DNA from: FEN-1219 sp039933105
Lineage (GTDB): Bacteria; Pseudomonadota; Gammaproteobacteria; Steroidobacterales; Rariloculaceae
Reading direction: 5' to 3'
Length of the DNA stretch: 64,000 nt
Assembly: GCA_039933105.1 (NCBI GenBank)
Contig: JBDTOT010000001.1
Location: 124,001 to 188,000, forward strand
The notes beneath the pieces are model-generated. The model made no database searches and had not been told where the DNA came from. It saw only the letters and a list, made by a program, of their open reading frames with translations. The stretch's first letter is position 1. Each line of letters starts with the position of its first letter. Below, piece by piece: positions 8,712-17,041 of this stretch. The translations under genes were made by a program, and so were the position numbers.

Positions 8712-9427
8712 TTACGCAGAGCGGTGATCCGCACCATGCCGCGCGCGCCGGCAGCGACCGTGGGCTCGAGGCCCTCATAGCGCAGCGCTTCGGCGAACGC
8801 GGCGGGCGCCAGCTTGAGCTTCGGGTAACTGCTGACCTTCATGCGCCACGTGGCACCGTCGCGCTCGTGGATGATGTCGTGCACGAGCATGTGGTCGGGC
8901 TGTTCCTCGAGAAAGCAGGTGTGGATGCGATTCGCGTCGCTGCGCACCGGGATGAAGCGCGCGTCGCCCGCGGCCGCATGCGTGTAGTCGCGGAACGTCA
9001 CAACGAAGCGCCCACCGGGCCCGAGGCTAGTGGCCACGTCGCGCACGAGGCGTTCGACGTCGTCGGTCGACTCGAGGTGCGTGAGCGTGTCGCCGAGGCA
9101 CACGATCAACGCTGGGGGAGTCGATACGTGGCGCCGAAAATCGAGCAGATCGGCTTCGACAACGCGAATCGGCAACCCCGCGCTCTCGGCGCGCAACACA
9201 TCGAGCAGCTCGCGCGACGTGTCGAGTGCTACGACCTCGTAGCCCGCGCGCGCGAGTGGGATCGCGTGCATGCCGAACCCCGCGCCGAGATCGATTGCGA
9301 GCCCGTCCCCGGGAACGAGCGGCGCGACATCCTGCACGCCGGCCGCGAGCGCGGCTTCGACACCGCCGGCCATCCAGACATACATCGGCGCAAGCAACTG
9401 TTCGTAGTGTTTCTGGGCAGTGGCCAT
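8708..9427 (-). CDS. Class I SAM-dependent methyltransferase
   Basis: A 239-residue Rossmann-fold methyltransferase. The SAM-binding loop is DLGAGFGMH near residues 46-54, the acidic end of strand 2 is VALDTS, and IVCLGDTLTHL forms the strand 4 region. The ATG at 9427 is preferred over an upstream frame extension because it gives the normal N-terminal helix. It is coupled to the downstream HAD gene by an ATGA overlap. The methyl acceptor is unknown. Confidence 0.8.
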   Translation of the reverse strand: MATAQKHYEQLLAPMYVWMAGGVEAALAAGVQDVAPLVPGDGLAIDLGAGFGMHAIPLARAGYEVVALDTSRELLDVLRAESAGLPIRVVEADLLDFRRHVSTPPALIVCLGDTLTHLESTDDVERLVRDVATSLGPGGRFVVTFRDYTHAAAGDARFIPVRSDANRIHTCFLEEQPDHMLVHDIIHERDGATWRMKVSSYPKLKLAPAAFAEALRYEGLEPTVAAGARGMVRITALRK

Positions 9428-9535
9428 GGTCGGTGTCCTCGCAACGCGAACGTCGGTGACGGCATTGTCCGCCACGCACGCACGCGGCGCTCGCCTTGGC
9501 ATCCGCCGTGCTTATCCAGGACTCCGCATCGATGG

Positions 9536-10024
9536 CTAGGCGAACGGCCACGCGCGGCCTTCGACCGCGAGCCGAATCACGGCAACCAAACAACCAAGCC
9601 AAGCGCCGAATGCGAGCGCCACGCGCACGTAGTTCATTCCGGCCCATTGTCTTGCCGCCGTATCGAGCCGAGCGGCATCAACCGTCAGCGGGGCCGTGAA
9701 GAACAGCTGGTTGCGCGGGTAGTGATACTTGAATGTGATCACGTCATTCAGCACGAGGGCGACGAACGCAGCTGCGAGCGGCCAGCGGCATGCCGGGCTG
9801 CCCCAGTTCACGACCGTAGCCGCGAGCAGCAGCGCCTGCGCGAGCGGCGAGGCCACACGAAACAGATTCGCCGGCGTGGCGCGCGACAAGAACAACCGCG
9901 CGTGCTCGAGACCCGCGGGGCCGCCGCGCAAGTTCGGCGCGAGCACCACGGCGTCGTACAGCGACGCACCGAACAACGTACCGGTGCCGAGCAGCGCTGC
10001 GTCGGTGACGATCTCTCTCAGCAC
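9536..10024 (-). CDS. DUF1772-like membrane protein
   Basis: A 162-residue protein with four hydrophobic segments. A GASLYDAVVLAPNLRG start and a long helix with VLNDVITFKYHYPRN resemble the DUF1772/anthrone oxygenase-like membrane family, in which an N-rich loop and a His are common. The start is GTG at 10024. Function is unknown; assignment to DUF1772 is by pattern and moderately sure. Confidence 0.6.
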   Translation of the reverse strand: MLREIVTDAALLGTGTLFGASLYDAVVLAPNLRGGPAGLEHARLFLSRATPANLFRVASPLAQALLLAATVVNWGSPACRWPLAAAFVALVLNDVITFKYHYPRNQLFFTAPLTVDAARLDTAARQWAGMNYVRVALAFGAWLGCLVAVIRLAVEGRAWPFA

Positions 10025-10058
10025 GGCGCTCTCCGCGGGACCTTGCGCACGGCGGCCG

Positions 10059-10763
10059 CTACGCCAACGCGGCGACGATGGCGCGGCCCACGCTGCTCGC
10101 GCCGAGCGCGATACCCGCCACCATGCCCACGACGATCAGCACCGCGCCGATCGCAGTCGCTCGGTGGATCCGCCCCAAGCGCAACCGATCGTGCACGCCC
10201 ATGGCGATCAAGAATGCGAGCTGCAGGCCTACAAGCAGTAGCGGCTGCCCTTGAGCGCCAGGAATACGCGCCACGGCAGGGCCGACAATGGCGATTGATG
10301 CCAGCAGCATCAACCGTTTGTGCGTCTCCGGGCTGCGGCGCAGCAGCACCGCGCTGCTCACGAGGCCGACGAACACCACCAGCGCCAAGAGGTCGCCGAC
10401 GATCACGAGGGGCACTGCTTCCGCTGGCACGCCGACCAACGGCAAACGGGGTAGCGCGTTGACTATCACGTTGAGCGTTACGATCACGAGCGCGGCCGCC
10501 AGCGCCGCGCCCACCCAACCCACGCGCCGATGCACGTCGGCTCGGCCCGCGGCAATCAGGCTCGGCTGTAATATCCCCAACAGAAACCACAGCGTCAGAA
10601 CGATCCCGTGGAGATGCAGGTAGCCCGGAAGCTGCTGCATCGCCACGGGAAGATCTGCGGTTCCAAGGTAGAGCCGCAGATAGTACGTGTGCGAGAACCC
10701 CGCGAGGACGAGCAGCAGCAGCGCGCCGGAGGCGCTGACAAAGAACCCGTCTCGCGAACGCAC
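10059..10763 (-). CDS. Multi-pass membrane protein of unknown function
   Basis: A 234-residue protein with about seven hydrophobic segments. Conserved-looking polar positions inside the membrane are HTYYLR, HLHG and the HRRVGW loop, and further on the basic ETHKRL loop. The alternating His pattern resembles small haem- or metal-binding membrane families, but no family was recognised with certainty. GTG start. The hydrolase gene ends 4 nt before it, so the two are probably co-transcribed. Confidence 0.6.
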   Translation of the reverse strand: MRSRDGFFVSASGALLLLVLAGFSHTYYLRLYLGTADLPVAMQQLPGYLHLHGIVLTLWFLLGILQPSLIAAGRADVHRRVGWVGAALAAALVIVTLNVIVNALPRLPLVGVPAEAVPLVIVGDLLALVVFVGLVSSAVLLRRSPETHKRLMLLASIAIVGPAVARIPGAQGQPLLLVGLQLAFLIAMGVHDRLRLGRIHRATAIGAVLIVVGMVAGIALGASSVGRAIVAALA

Positions 10764-10767
10764 GCCC

Positions 10768-11589
10768 TCAGAACTTGATCTTGTCGAGGAACGCCGTGAG
10801 CTGCTGATTGAACTCCGCCGGCTTCTCCAGCATCACGAAGTGGCCCGTGCCCGCGACCTGCATGTCATCGAAATTCGGCAGCACCTCGCGCGTCTTCTGC
10901 ACGTCCGGAACCTGCCCGGTGCCGGCAACCACTTCAAACGCCGGCGCCTTGATCGAGTCGGTCCAGTGGATCGACGGATCGAACATCGCGGCCATCGCAC
11001 CGGCGGCGGTCGCTTCCGGCGCGCCGAGCATCATCTTCAACACGTGGTCCTGGATGGCGGGCGATGTGGTCGGCACGAACATGCCGCGGATCATCGTCTC
11101 GCGCGTCTTCAACCCTTCCGCGCCGGTGACCGGCGGCGGTGCGCTGAAGTTCGGCGGCGGGAAGCCGCGCATGTCGAGCGGCCCGTCCACCGCGACGAGG
11201 CCGGCGACATGGCCCGGGAACATGTGCGCGTACTGCCGGATCACCGGCGCGCCCATGCTGTGACCGACGAGCACGATCTTGTCGGCCTTGTTCTCCACGC
11301 GCACGGCCTCGACGGCGCGTGCGAAGAGATCCATCGAGAGCTTGCCGTCCCTCGGCAACTGACTCTTGCCGTGGCCCGGCAGGTCGAGCGTGACCACGTG
11401 GTATTTCTTCGCGAACACGGGCACCTGCTGCTCCCACGACGTGAGGTCGCAGGTCCAGCCGTGCACGAACACGATCGTCGGACCGGAACCGACGGAGGCG
11501 GAGTTAATCGAGAGACCGTCGACGGTAGCCGCGGACAGCGGCGCAGCCAACGGAACGGCAAACAGCAGCGTGATTAAAAAGCGGCGCAT
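10768..11589 (-). CDS. Exported alpha/beta hydrolase
   Basis: A 273-residue hydrolase with a signal peptide ending near residue 20, so it acts outside the cytoplasm. The oxyanion motif is HGWTCD, the nucleophile elbow is GHSMG, an acidic residue lies in the FEVVAGTG region and the catalytic His is in GTGHF near the C-terminus. The overall shape is an esterase or haloperoxidase-like serine hydrolase. The ATG at 11589 starts the signal peptide. Substrate unknown. Confidence 0.82.
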   Translation of the reverse strand: MRRFLITLLFAVPLAAPLSAATVDGLSINSASVGSGPTIVFVHGWTCDLTSWEQQVPVFAKKYHVVTLDLPGHGKSQLPRDGKLSMDLFARAVEAVRVENKADKIVLVGHSMGAPVIRQYAHMFPGHVAGLVAVDGPLDMRGFPPPNFSAPPPVTGAEGLKTRETMIRGMFVPTTSPAIQDHVLKMMLGAPEATAAGAMAAMFDPSIHWTDSIKAPAFEVVAGTGQVPDVQKTREVLPNFDDMQVAGTGHFVMLEKPAEFNQQLTAFLDKIKF

Positions 11590-11734
11590 GGTGTCCCCCC
11601 CAGGATGTGATGCGAGCGCGTAGCCTACGGCGGCGCTGCTGCGGTCGCAACGTTCGGCCGCGTCACCACGGGTGTCCCTCACGAGCACCGCACGCGCGTC
11701 CTGCGCCCTGCAAAGAGCACACCGCGCATCGCAC

Positions 11735-12529
11735 TCACACCGCAATCGGCGCCTTGATCGCTGCGTGCGCCTGGTAGCCGAGCAGCTCGAAGTCCTCGAA
11801 CCGATAGTCGAACAGCGTCGGCGGCTTGCGCTTGATCGCGAGCTTAGGCAAGGGCAACGGCACCCGCGCGAGTTGTAGCTCCACCTGCTCCAGGTGGTTC
11901 AGGTACAGATGGCAGTCGCCGCCGGTCCACACCAGCTCCCCCGGCGCGAGGTCCGTCTGCTGCGCCAGCATGTGGATCAACAGCGCGTACGACGCGATGT
12001 TGAATGGCACGCCGAGAAACACGTCGGCGCTGCGCTGATACAGCTGGCAACTCAAGCGGCCGTTTGCGACGTAGAACTGAAACATGGCATGGCAGGGAGC
12101 CAGCGTCATCTGGTCGAGCTCGCCCACGTTCCACGCGCTCACGATGTTGCGGCGCGAGTTCGGGTCCTTGCGCAGCAGATCGAGCGCGCGCTGGATCTGG
12201 TCCACGTGGCTGCCGTCGGCCGTGCGCCACGTGCGCCACTGCGCGCCATACACAGGGCCGAGGTCGCCCCGCTCATCCGCCCACTCGTCCCAGATCGAGA
12301 CCTCGTGCTCGTGCAGGTACGCGACGTTGGTATCGCCTTTCAGGAACCACAGGAGCTCGTGGATGATCGACCGAAGGTGCAGTTTCTTCGTGGTGACGAC
12401 CGGGAAACCCGCCGCGAGATCGAAGCGCATCTGGTAACCGAACAGCGACAGTGTGCCCGTGCCCGTGCGATCTTCCTTGCGCACACCGTGGTCGCGGATG
12501 GCGCGCACGAGCTCGAGATACTGGCGCAT
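11735..12529 (-). CDS. thyA: Thymidylate synthase
   Basis: ThyA (264 residues, same length as in E. coli) makes dTMP from dUMP with methylene-tetrahydrofolate. The active-site Cys is in APCHAMFQFYV, the dUMP-binding Arg pair is near LRKDPNSRRN, and the folate side is formed by GVPFNIASYALL and the C-terminal IAV end. It starts 3 nt after the lgt stop; lgt-thyA is a classic gammaproteobacterial pair. Confidence 0.97.
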   Translation of the reverse strand: MRQYLELVRAIRDHGVRKEDRTGTGTLSLFGYQMRFDLAAGFPVVTTKKLHLRSIIHELLWFLKGDTNVAYLHEHEVSIWDEWADERGDLGPVYGAQWRTWRTADGSHVDQIQRALDLLRKDPNSRRNIVSAWNVGELDQMTLAPCHAMFQFYVANGRLSCQLYQRSADVFLGVPFNIASYALLIHMLAQQTDLAPGELVWTGGDCHLYLNHLEQVELQLARVPLPLPKLAIKRKPPTLFDYRFEDFELLGYQAHAAIKAPIAV

Positions 12530-12532
12530 CGA

Positions 12533-13360
12533 TTAGCGGGCGCGCTTCGGGGCGGGCACGCTCGGCGTAGGTCCATGCGCCGGCGCGATCCTGCCACTGC
12601 GGTAGGCGAGCCACAGAAGCACGAGGCCCGCGACGATGAGCGGTATGGAGAGTATCTGGCCCATCGTGAGCCAGCCGAGCGCGAGATAGCCGAGCTGGAC
12701 GTCCGGCACGCGTACGAACTCGACGACGCTGCGGAACACGCCGTAACCGAGCAAAAACACGCCGGAAGCCCCCATCGTGGGACGCGGCTTGCGCGTATAC
12801 ACCCACACGATCACGAACAGCAGCAGGCCTTCGAGAAACGCTTCGTACAGCTGGCTCGCGTGCCGCGCCTGGCCGTGATAGACCACGCCCCACATCGAGT
12901 CCGTGGGTTTGCCCCACAGCTCGCCGTTGATGAAGTTGCCGATGCGGCCGAGCATCAAGCCCGCGGGCGCCCACGGCGCGATGAAGTCCGTCATCACGAA
13001 GAAGGGTTGGCCTATGTAGCGGCCGTAGGCCCACATGGCGACCAACACGCCCGCGAGCCCGCCATGGAACGACATGCCGCCCTGCCACACGCGATAGATG
13101 CTGCGCGGATCGGCGAGCAGCTCCTGCGTGCCGTACACGAACATGTAGCCGATGCGGCCGCCGATGATGGCGCCGAGCGCGCAGTAGAAGACGACGTCAT
13201 CGACGTGTTCCGGCTTGATCGGGCTCCACGGCTTCTTCGCGCGCGAGCGCATGCCAAGCCACGCCACGACAAAGCCGGCCAAGTACATGAGGCCGTACCA
13301 ACGTACCTGCAACGGGCCGAGGCTGATCGCGACAGGATCGAACTCTGGATATTGGAACAA
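12533..13360 (-). CDS. lgt: Prolipoprotein diacylglyceryl transferase
   Basis: Lgt adds diacylglycerol to the lipobox Cys of prolipoproteins in the inner membrane. Seven hydrophobic segments are seen, with the family motifs YPEFDP, WYGLMYL, HGGLAG (essential His) and GRIGNFINGELWG. Homologues begin just before FQYPEFDPV, so the TTG at 13360 is chosen, giving 275 residues. An ATG at 13420 would add 20 atypical residues and cover the palindrome at 13395. It is followed by thyA. Confidence 0.93.
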   Translation of the reverse strand: MFQYPEFDPVAISLGPLQVRWYGLMYLAGFVVAWLGMRSRAKKPWSPIKPEHVDDVVFYCALGAIIGGRIGYMFVYGTQELLADPRSIYRVWQGGMSFHGGLAGVLVAMWAYGRYIGQPFFVMTDFIAPWAPAGLMLGRIGNFINGELWGKPTDSMWGVVYHGQARHASQLYEAFLEGLLLFVIVWVYTRKPRPTMGASGVFLLGYGVFRSVVEFVRVPDVQLGYLALGWLTMGQILSIPLIVAGLVLLWLAYRSGRIAPAHGPTPSVPAPKRAR

Positions 13361-13394
13361 GCGGCGTTCACCGACTCGCGCGCGCGGCGCGCTG

Positions 13395-13409
13395 ATACAC
13401 GTAGTGTAT
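13395..13409. promoter_or_regulatory. Perfect palindrome, possible operator
   Basis: ATACAC and GTGTAT arms are exact inverted repeats around a 3-nt spacer, AT-rich in a GC-rich region, midway between divergent lgt and the DUF255 gene. The size fits a repressor half-site pair, but no regulator can be named and no promoter boxes are obvious around it. Confidence 0.3.
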
Positions 13410-13508
13410 GCGGCCGGCATCAGACGGCAAAGGGCAGCGCACGGCGGCGCCGTGCCACAGCCCAACGCGCGCGTTGCGATGCGCGAACACGTCACGGATA
13501 GTGCGCGC

Positions 13509-15527
13509 ATGCGCAATCGATTGGACGAAGAGACAAGCCCGTATCTGCGGCAGCACGCCGCGAATCCAGTGCACTGGCAGCCGTGGGACCCTACGGCGCT
13601 CGCTGCCGCACGCGACAGCGGTAAGCCCATCCTGCTGTCGGTCGGCTACTCGGCGTGCCACTGGTGCCACGTAATGGCGCACGAGAGCTTCGAGGACGCC
13701 GACACCGCGCGGCTCATGAACGAGCTCTACGTGAACATCAAGGTCGATCGCGAGGAGCGCCCCGACCTCGACAAGATCTACCAGACGGCCCATCACCTCT
13801 ATACCGGCCGACCCGGCGGCTGGCCCCTCACGGTGTTCCTCACGCCCGACACGCACCTGCCGATCTTCACCGGCACGTACTTCCCTAAGGACCGGCGCTA
13901 CGGCATGCCGGCATTCCGCGAAGTGCTCGCCGCCGTCGACAGCTACTTCCGCGCACAGGGCGAGGAGATTCGCCGCCGCGGCGCTGGTTTGATCGACGCA
14001 CTGGGCCAGGTCGACGCGCATAGCGGCGACGACTTCGGCGCACTCACGCGCGCACCGCTGTTGACCGCGCGCGCGAGGCTCGAGCAGAGCTTCGACGACG
14101 AGCACGGCGGCTTCGGCGACGCGCCCAAGTTTCCGCACCCGAGCAACCTCGAGCTCCTACTCGCGCACTGGCACGCCACGCTTGGCAAAGAGGCCGACGA
14201 GCGCGCACTCACGATGGTCGCGCACACGTTGAACTGCATGGCCGAAGGCGGGTTGTACGACCAACTTGGCGGTGGCTTCTATCGATACAGCGTCGATCGC
14301 GAGTGGGCCATCCCGCATTTCGAAAAGATGCTGTACGACAATGCCCAACTGCTCGCCGTGTACGCGAACGCGTACGCCGCGACCGGCACGCCGCTGTATG
14401 CGCGCGTGGCGGCCGAGACCGCCGATTGGGTGCGCCGCGACATGCAAGACGCGCGTGGCGGCTACTACTCGACGCTCGATGCCGACTCCGAGCATGAAGA
14501 GGGCAAGTTCTACGTGTGGACGCCGGCCGAGCTCGCGGCAGTTTTGACACCCGAGGAAAGCAGGGTCGCGAAGACGGCTTACGGTTTCGACAGCCCGCCG
14601 AACTTCGAGGGCAAGCACTGGCACCTACGCGCCGCAGCCGCGGTGGCCGAGGCGGATGCGGCCACGCTCGCGAGCGCACGCGCGACGCTACTCGCCGCGC
14701 GCGAGAAACGCGTGTGGCCTGGCCGCGACGACAAGCTGCTCGTCGGCTGGAACGGCCTCATGATCGGCGCCATGGCCCGCGCGGCACGCGTGCTCGGCCG
14801 CGCGGATCTGGCCGAATCGGCGACTCGCGCCGTCGACTTCATCCGCGCGGAGCTGTGGGCCGATGGCCGCTTGAAGGCCACGTACAAGGACGGCCGCGCG
14901 CGATTCGCGGGCTATCTCGACGACTACGCGTTCCTCGCGCAGGGCCTGCTCGATCTCTTACAGTGCCGGTGGCGCAGCAGCGACCTCACGTTCGCGCGCG
15001 AGCTCCTCGACGTGCTGCTCGCGCACTTCGCGGACGAACGCGGGGGGTTCTTCTTCACCGCCGACGATCACGAGCGGCTGATCCACAAGCCGAAACCCTT
15101 TGCCGACGAAGCCGTGCCGGCCGGCAACGGAATGGCCGCCGTAGCCCTCGTGCAGCTCGGTCACCTGCTGGGCGAGCAGCGCTACTTGGACGCCGCCAAC
15201 GCCACCGTGCGCGCGGCGCTCCACGCGATCGACCGCTACCCCGAAGGCCATGCGACGCTGCTACGCGCCTTGGACGAGCTGCTGACACCACCCGAGATCG
15301 TGATCGTGCGCGGCGCGCCGGACGAGCTCGCCACCTGGCAGCGCACTCTGGACGCCGGTTACCACCCGCACCGGTTGACGTTCGCGATCCCGAACGGCGC
15401 GGCACTTCCCGGCCTGTTGGCAGAACGTGCAGCGCGCTCGACGGCGGTTGCATACGTCTGCAGCGGCATGACCTGCCGCGCGCCCATCACGACGCTCGCC
15501 CACCTGACCTCGGCATTGAACGCCTGA
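13509..15527 (+). CDS. Thioredoxin-fold DUF255 protein (YyaL/SPATA20-like)
   Basis: A 672-residue protein in two parts. The N-terminal 170 residues form a thioredoxin-like DUF255 domain with the CHWCHVM redox motif, and the rest is an alpha/alpha six-barrel of the N-acylglucosamine 2-epimerase/cellobiose epimerase type, with HFEKMLYDNAQL and GRDDKLLVGWNGL as characteristic segments. No signal peptide is present. Family members are widespread but their reaction is unknown. The ATG at 13509 matches the usual MRNRLxxExSPYL start. Confidence 0.88.
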   Translation: MRNRLDEETSPYLRQHAANPVHWQPWDPTALAAARDSGKPILLSVGYSACHWCHVMAHESFEDADTARLMNELYVNIKVDREERPDLDKIYQTAHHLYTGRPGGWPLTVFLTPDTHLPIFTGTYFPKDRRYGMPAFREVLAAVDSYFRAQGEEIRRRGAGLIDALGQVDAHSGDDFGALTRAPLLTARARLEQSFDDEHGGFGDAPKFPHPSNLELLLAHWHATLGKEADERALTMVAHTLNCMAEGGLYDQLGGGFYRYSVDREWAIPHFEKMLYDNAQLLAVYANAYAATGTPLYARVAAETADWVRRDMQDARGGYYSTLDADSEHEEGKFYVWTPAELAAVLTPEESRVAKTAYGFDSPPNFEGKHWHLRAAAAVAEADAATLASARATLLAAREKRVWPGRDDKLLVGWNGLMIGAMARAARVLGRADLAESATRAVDFIRAELWADGRLKATYKDGRARFAGYLDDYAFLAQGLLDLLQCRWRSSDLTFARELLDVLLAHFADERGGFFFTADDHERLIHKPKPFADEAVPAGNGMAAVALVQLGHLLGEQRYLDAANATVRAALHAIDRYPEGHATLLRALDELLTPPEIVIVRGAPDELATWQRTLDAGYHPHRLTFAIPNGAALPGLLAERAARSTAVAYVCSGMTCRAPITTLAHLTSALNA

Positions 15528-15537
15528 GAGCGGCGGC

Positions 15538-16494
15538 TCAGCGCGCGGTGTACTTCTCGTGGCTGTGGATAGCGATCGGTGCACCGGCTGCGCCGGTAAA
15601 TTCGATGGGGACGGAGACCAGTGCGCCGCCGCGATTGCGTTGCACCACGAAATGCAGGTGCGGCCCCGTCGTGAACCCGGTGTTGCCGGAGTCGGCGATG
15701 TACTCGCCGCGCACCACGTGCTGCCCCGGCACCACGCGAATCGTGTTCCAGTTCAGATGGGCGTAAAGCGACATCGTGCCGTCGTCGTGCAGCACGCGCA
15801 CGACGTTCGCGCGCGGCCCGTCAGCCTTCATATCCGTGCCATGTTCGAAGAAATCGCTGGCGACTTCGATAACGACACCCTCGCGCGCCGCGAACACGTG
15901 CGTGCCCACCGGCATCACGAAGTCGATCGCGTATTGGCTGGCGGGGTCCCCGTGCGTGATCACGTCCGGAAAGGCCTGCGACACGTAAACCGTGCTCGAG
16001 AGCGCGAAGGGCAACCGGTAAGGCTGCTTCGGCTGATGCTCGGCGCCCGGCTCGCCCGGCAGGAACTGGAATTCGTACTCGAACTTCAGCTCCTCGTTCT
16101 GCACTTCCTTGCCCACCATGAGCAGCTCGGTCTCGCTGCGCGGCGGTAACGTTTTGAGGCCGGTACGCGGCGTGCTCGATGAAACGTTCTGCATCTCCGA
16201 AAGCCGATACGCAAGCTGAATCGGGGCATAGAACGTGTTCTGCGCGATCAGACTGATGCTGGTCTCATTCGTGCGCTGGAACAGTCGCACTTCGGGGGGA
16301 TCGAACCGCTTCGTGAGTTTCGATTGCTCGAAAGGTTGTGCTTGATCCGGCTGACGATCGGTGTACACCCAGACGCCATTCGCGTCCTTGTACTTGAAGA
16401 GCTTCTGCCCCTCGGCCGCAGGCGTAAACACGAGCGACGCCAGCGCGACCGACGCGCAGAGAGCTCGAGCGACTGCGAGAACGGCCCTGCGCAT
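15538..16494 (-). CDS. M23 peptidase with DUF4124 domain
   Basis: A 318-residue exported protein. A signal peptide ends near residue 28, followed by a DUF4124 segment (LFKYKDANGVWVYTDRQP) and, after a beta-rich linker, an M23/LytM domain. The metal ligands are His and Asp in HGDPASQYAID and the HLHF pair near the C-terminus. All look intact, so it is probably an active cell-wall endopeptidase. It lies 100 nt after the small membrane protein gene, on the same strand. Confidence 0.87.
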   Translation of the reverse strand: MRRAVLAVARALCASVALASLVFTPAAEGQKLFKYKDANGVWVYTDRQPDQAQPFEQSKLTKRFDPPEVRLFQRTNETSISLIAQNTFYAPIQLAYRLSEMQNVSSSTPRTGLKTLPPRSETELLMVGKEVQNEELKFEYEFQFLPGEPGAEHQPKQPYRLPFALSSTVYVSQAFPDVITHGDPASQYAIDFVMPVGTHVFAAREGVVIEVASDFFEHGTDMKADGPRANVVRVLHDDGTMSLYAHLNWNTIRVVPGQHVVRGEYIADSGNTGFTTGPHLHFVVQRNRGGALVSVPIEFTGAAGAPIAIHSHEKYTAR

Positions 16495-16599
16495 TCGAAT
16501 CCGCTACGGCGAGGATGATGTCCCACTGTGCCCTGCGCCTCGTGACGGGCCAAGGGCACGGGTCACAGGCGCCTCGCAACTCGAAGCGCGGCGCGGCAC

Positions 16600-17031
16600 C
16601 TAGCCGCGGTGATCGACCTCGTCGACCGTGGCTTGGCCTGACCAGCCCGCACGCAAGTGCGCCCACGACATGCCGGCGGCCAGGATCGCCGCGAGCAGCA
16701 CGAGCACGATCCACGTGATCAGCGTCGTGCTGTCCTTGGCGACCACGTTGTAGAAGATCAGGACCCACAGCACGACTACCGCGAGCCCCGTGCACAGCAC
16801 GATGCCGAGCACACCGAGTGAGCGTGCGGCCGTGCGCACGAAGAAGATCCAGCCCATCAGCATGATGACGCCGGCGAAAGCCACGAGCGGGCCCGTGTCG
16901 CGCCAGCGCTCTAGCGCCCACGAAACGTAGTTGAAGCGCGTGGGGTTCCAGGTGAGGCACACGAGCGCGAGGGCGAACACAAAACGCAAACCGATGCCAC
17001 CCAGGCCGATACCGCCGGACTCTTTTGCCAC
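16600..17031 (-). CDS. Small membrane protein, DUF6524-like
   Basis: A 143-residue protein with four hydrophobic segments. A conserved-looking WNPTRFNYVSWAL stretch follows the first segment and a GWIFFVRTAARSLG loop follows the second. I believe it belongs to the small DUF6524 family but cannot verify this. It begins 10 nt after the Deg-like protease stop, so it is likely its operon partner. Confidence 0.6.
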   Translation of the reverse strand: MAKESGGIGLGGIGLRFVFALALVCLTWNPTRFNYVSWALERWRDTGPLVAFAGVIMLMGWIFFVRTAARSLGVLGIVLCTGLAVVVLWVLIFYNVVAKDSTTLITWIVLVLLAAILAAGMSWAHLRAGWSGQATVDEVDHRG

Positions 17032-17041
17032 GTTACGCCTC

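Noticed and set aside
8867..10462. 531-codon plus-strand frame across the methyltransferase and membrane genes
   Set aside because: It is antisense to recognisable genes, with His/Arg-rich low-complexity translation typical of a shadow frame.
11894..13501. 535-codon plus-strand frame
   Set aside because: It is antisense to thyA and lgt, both of which are certain.
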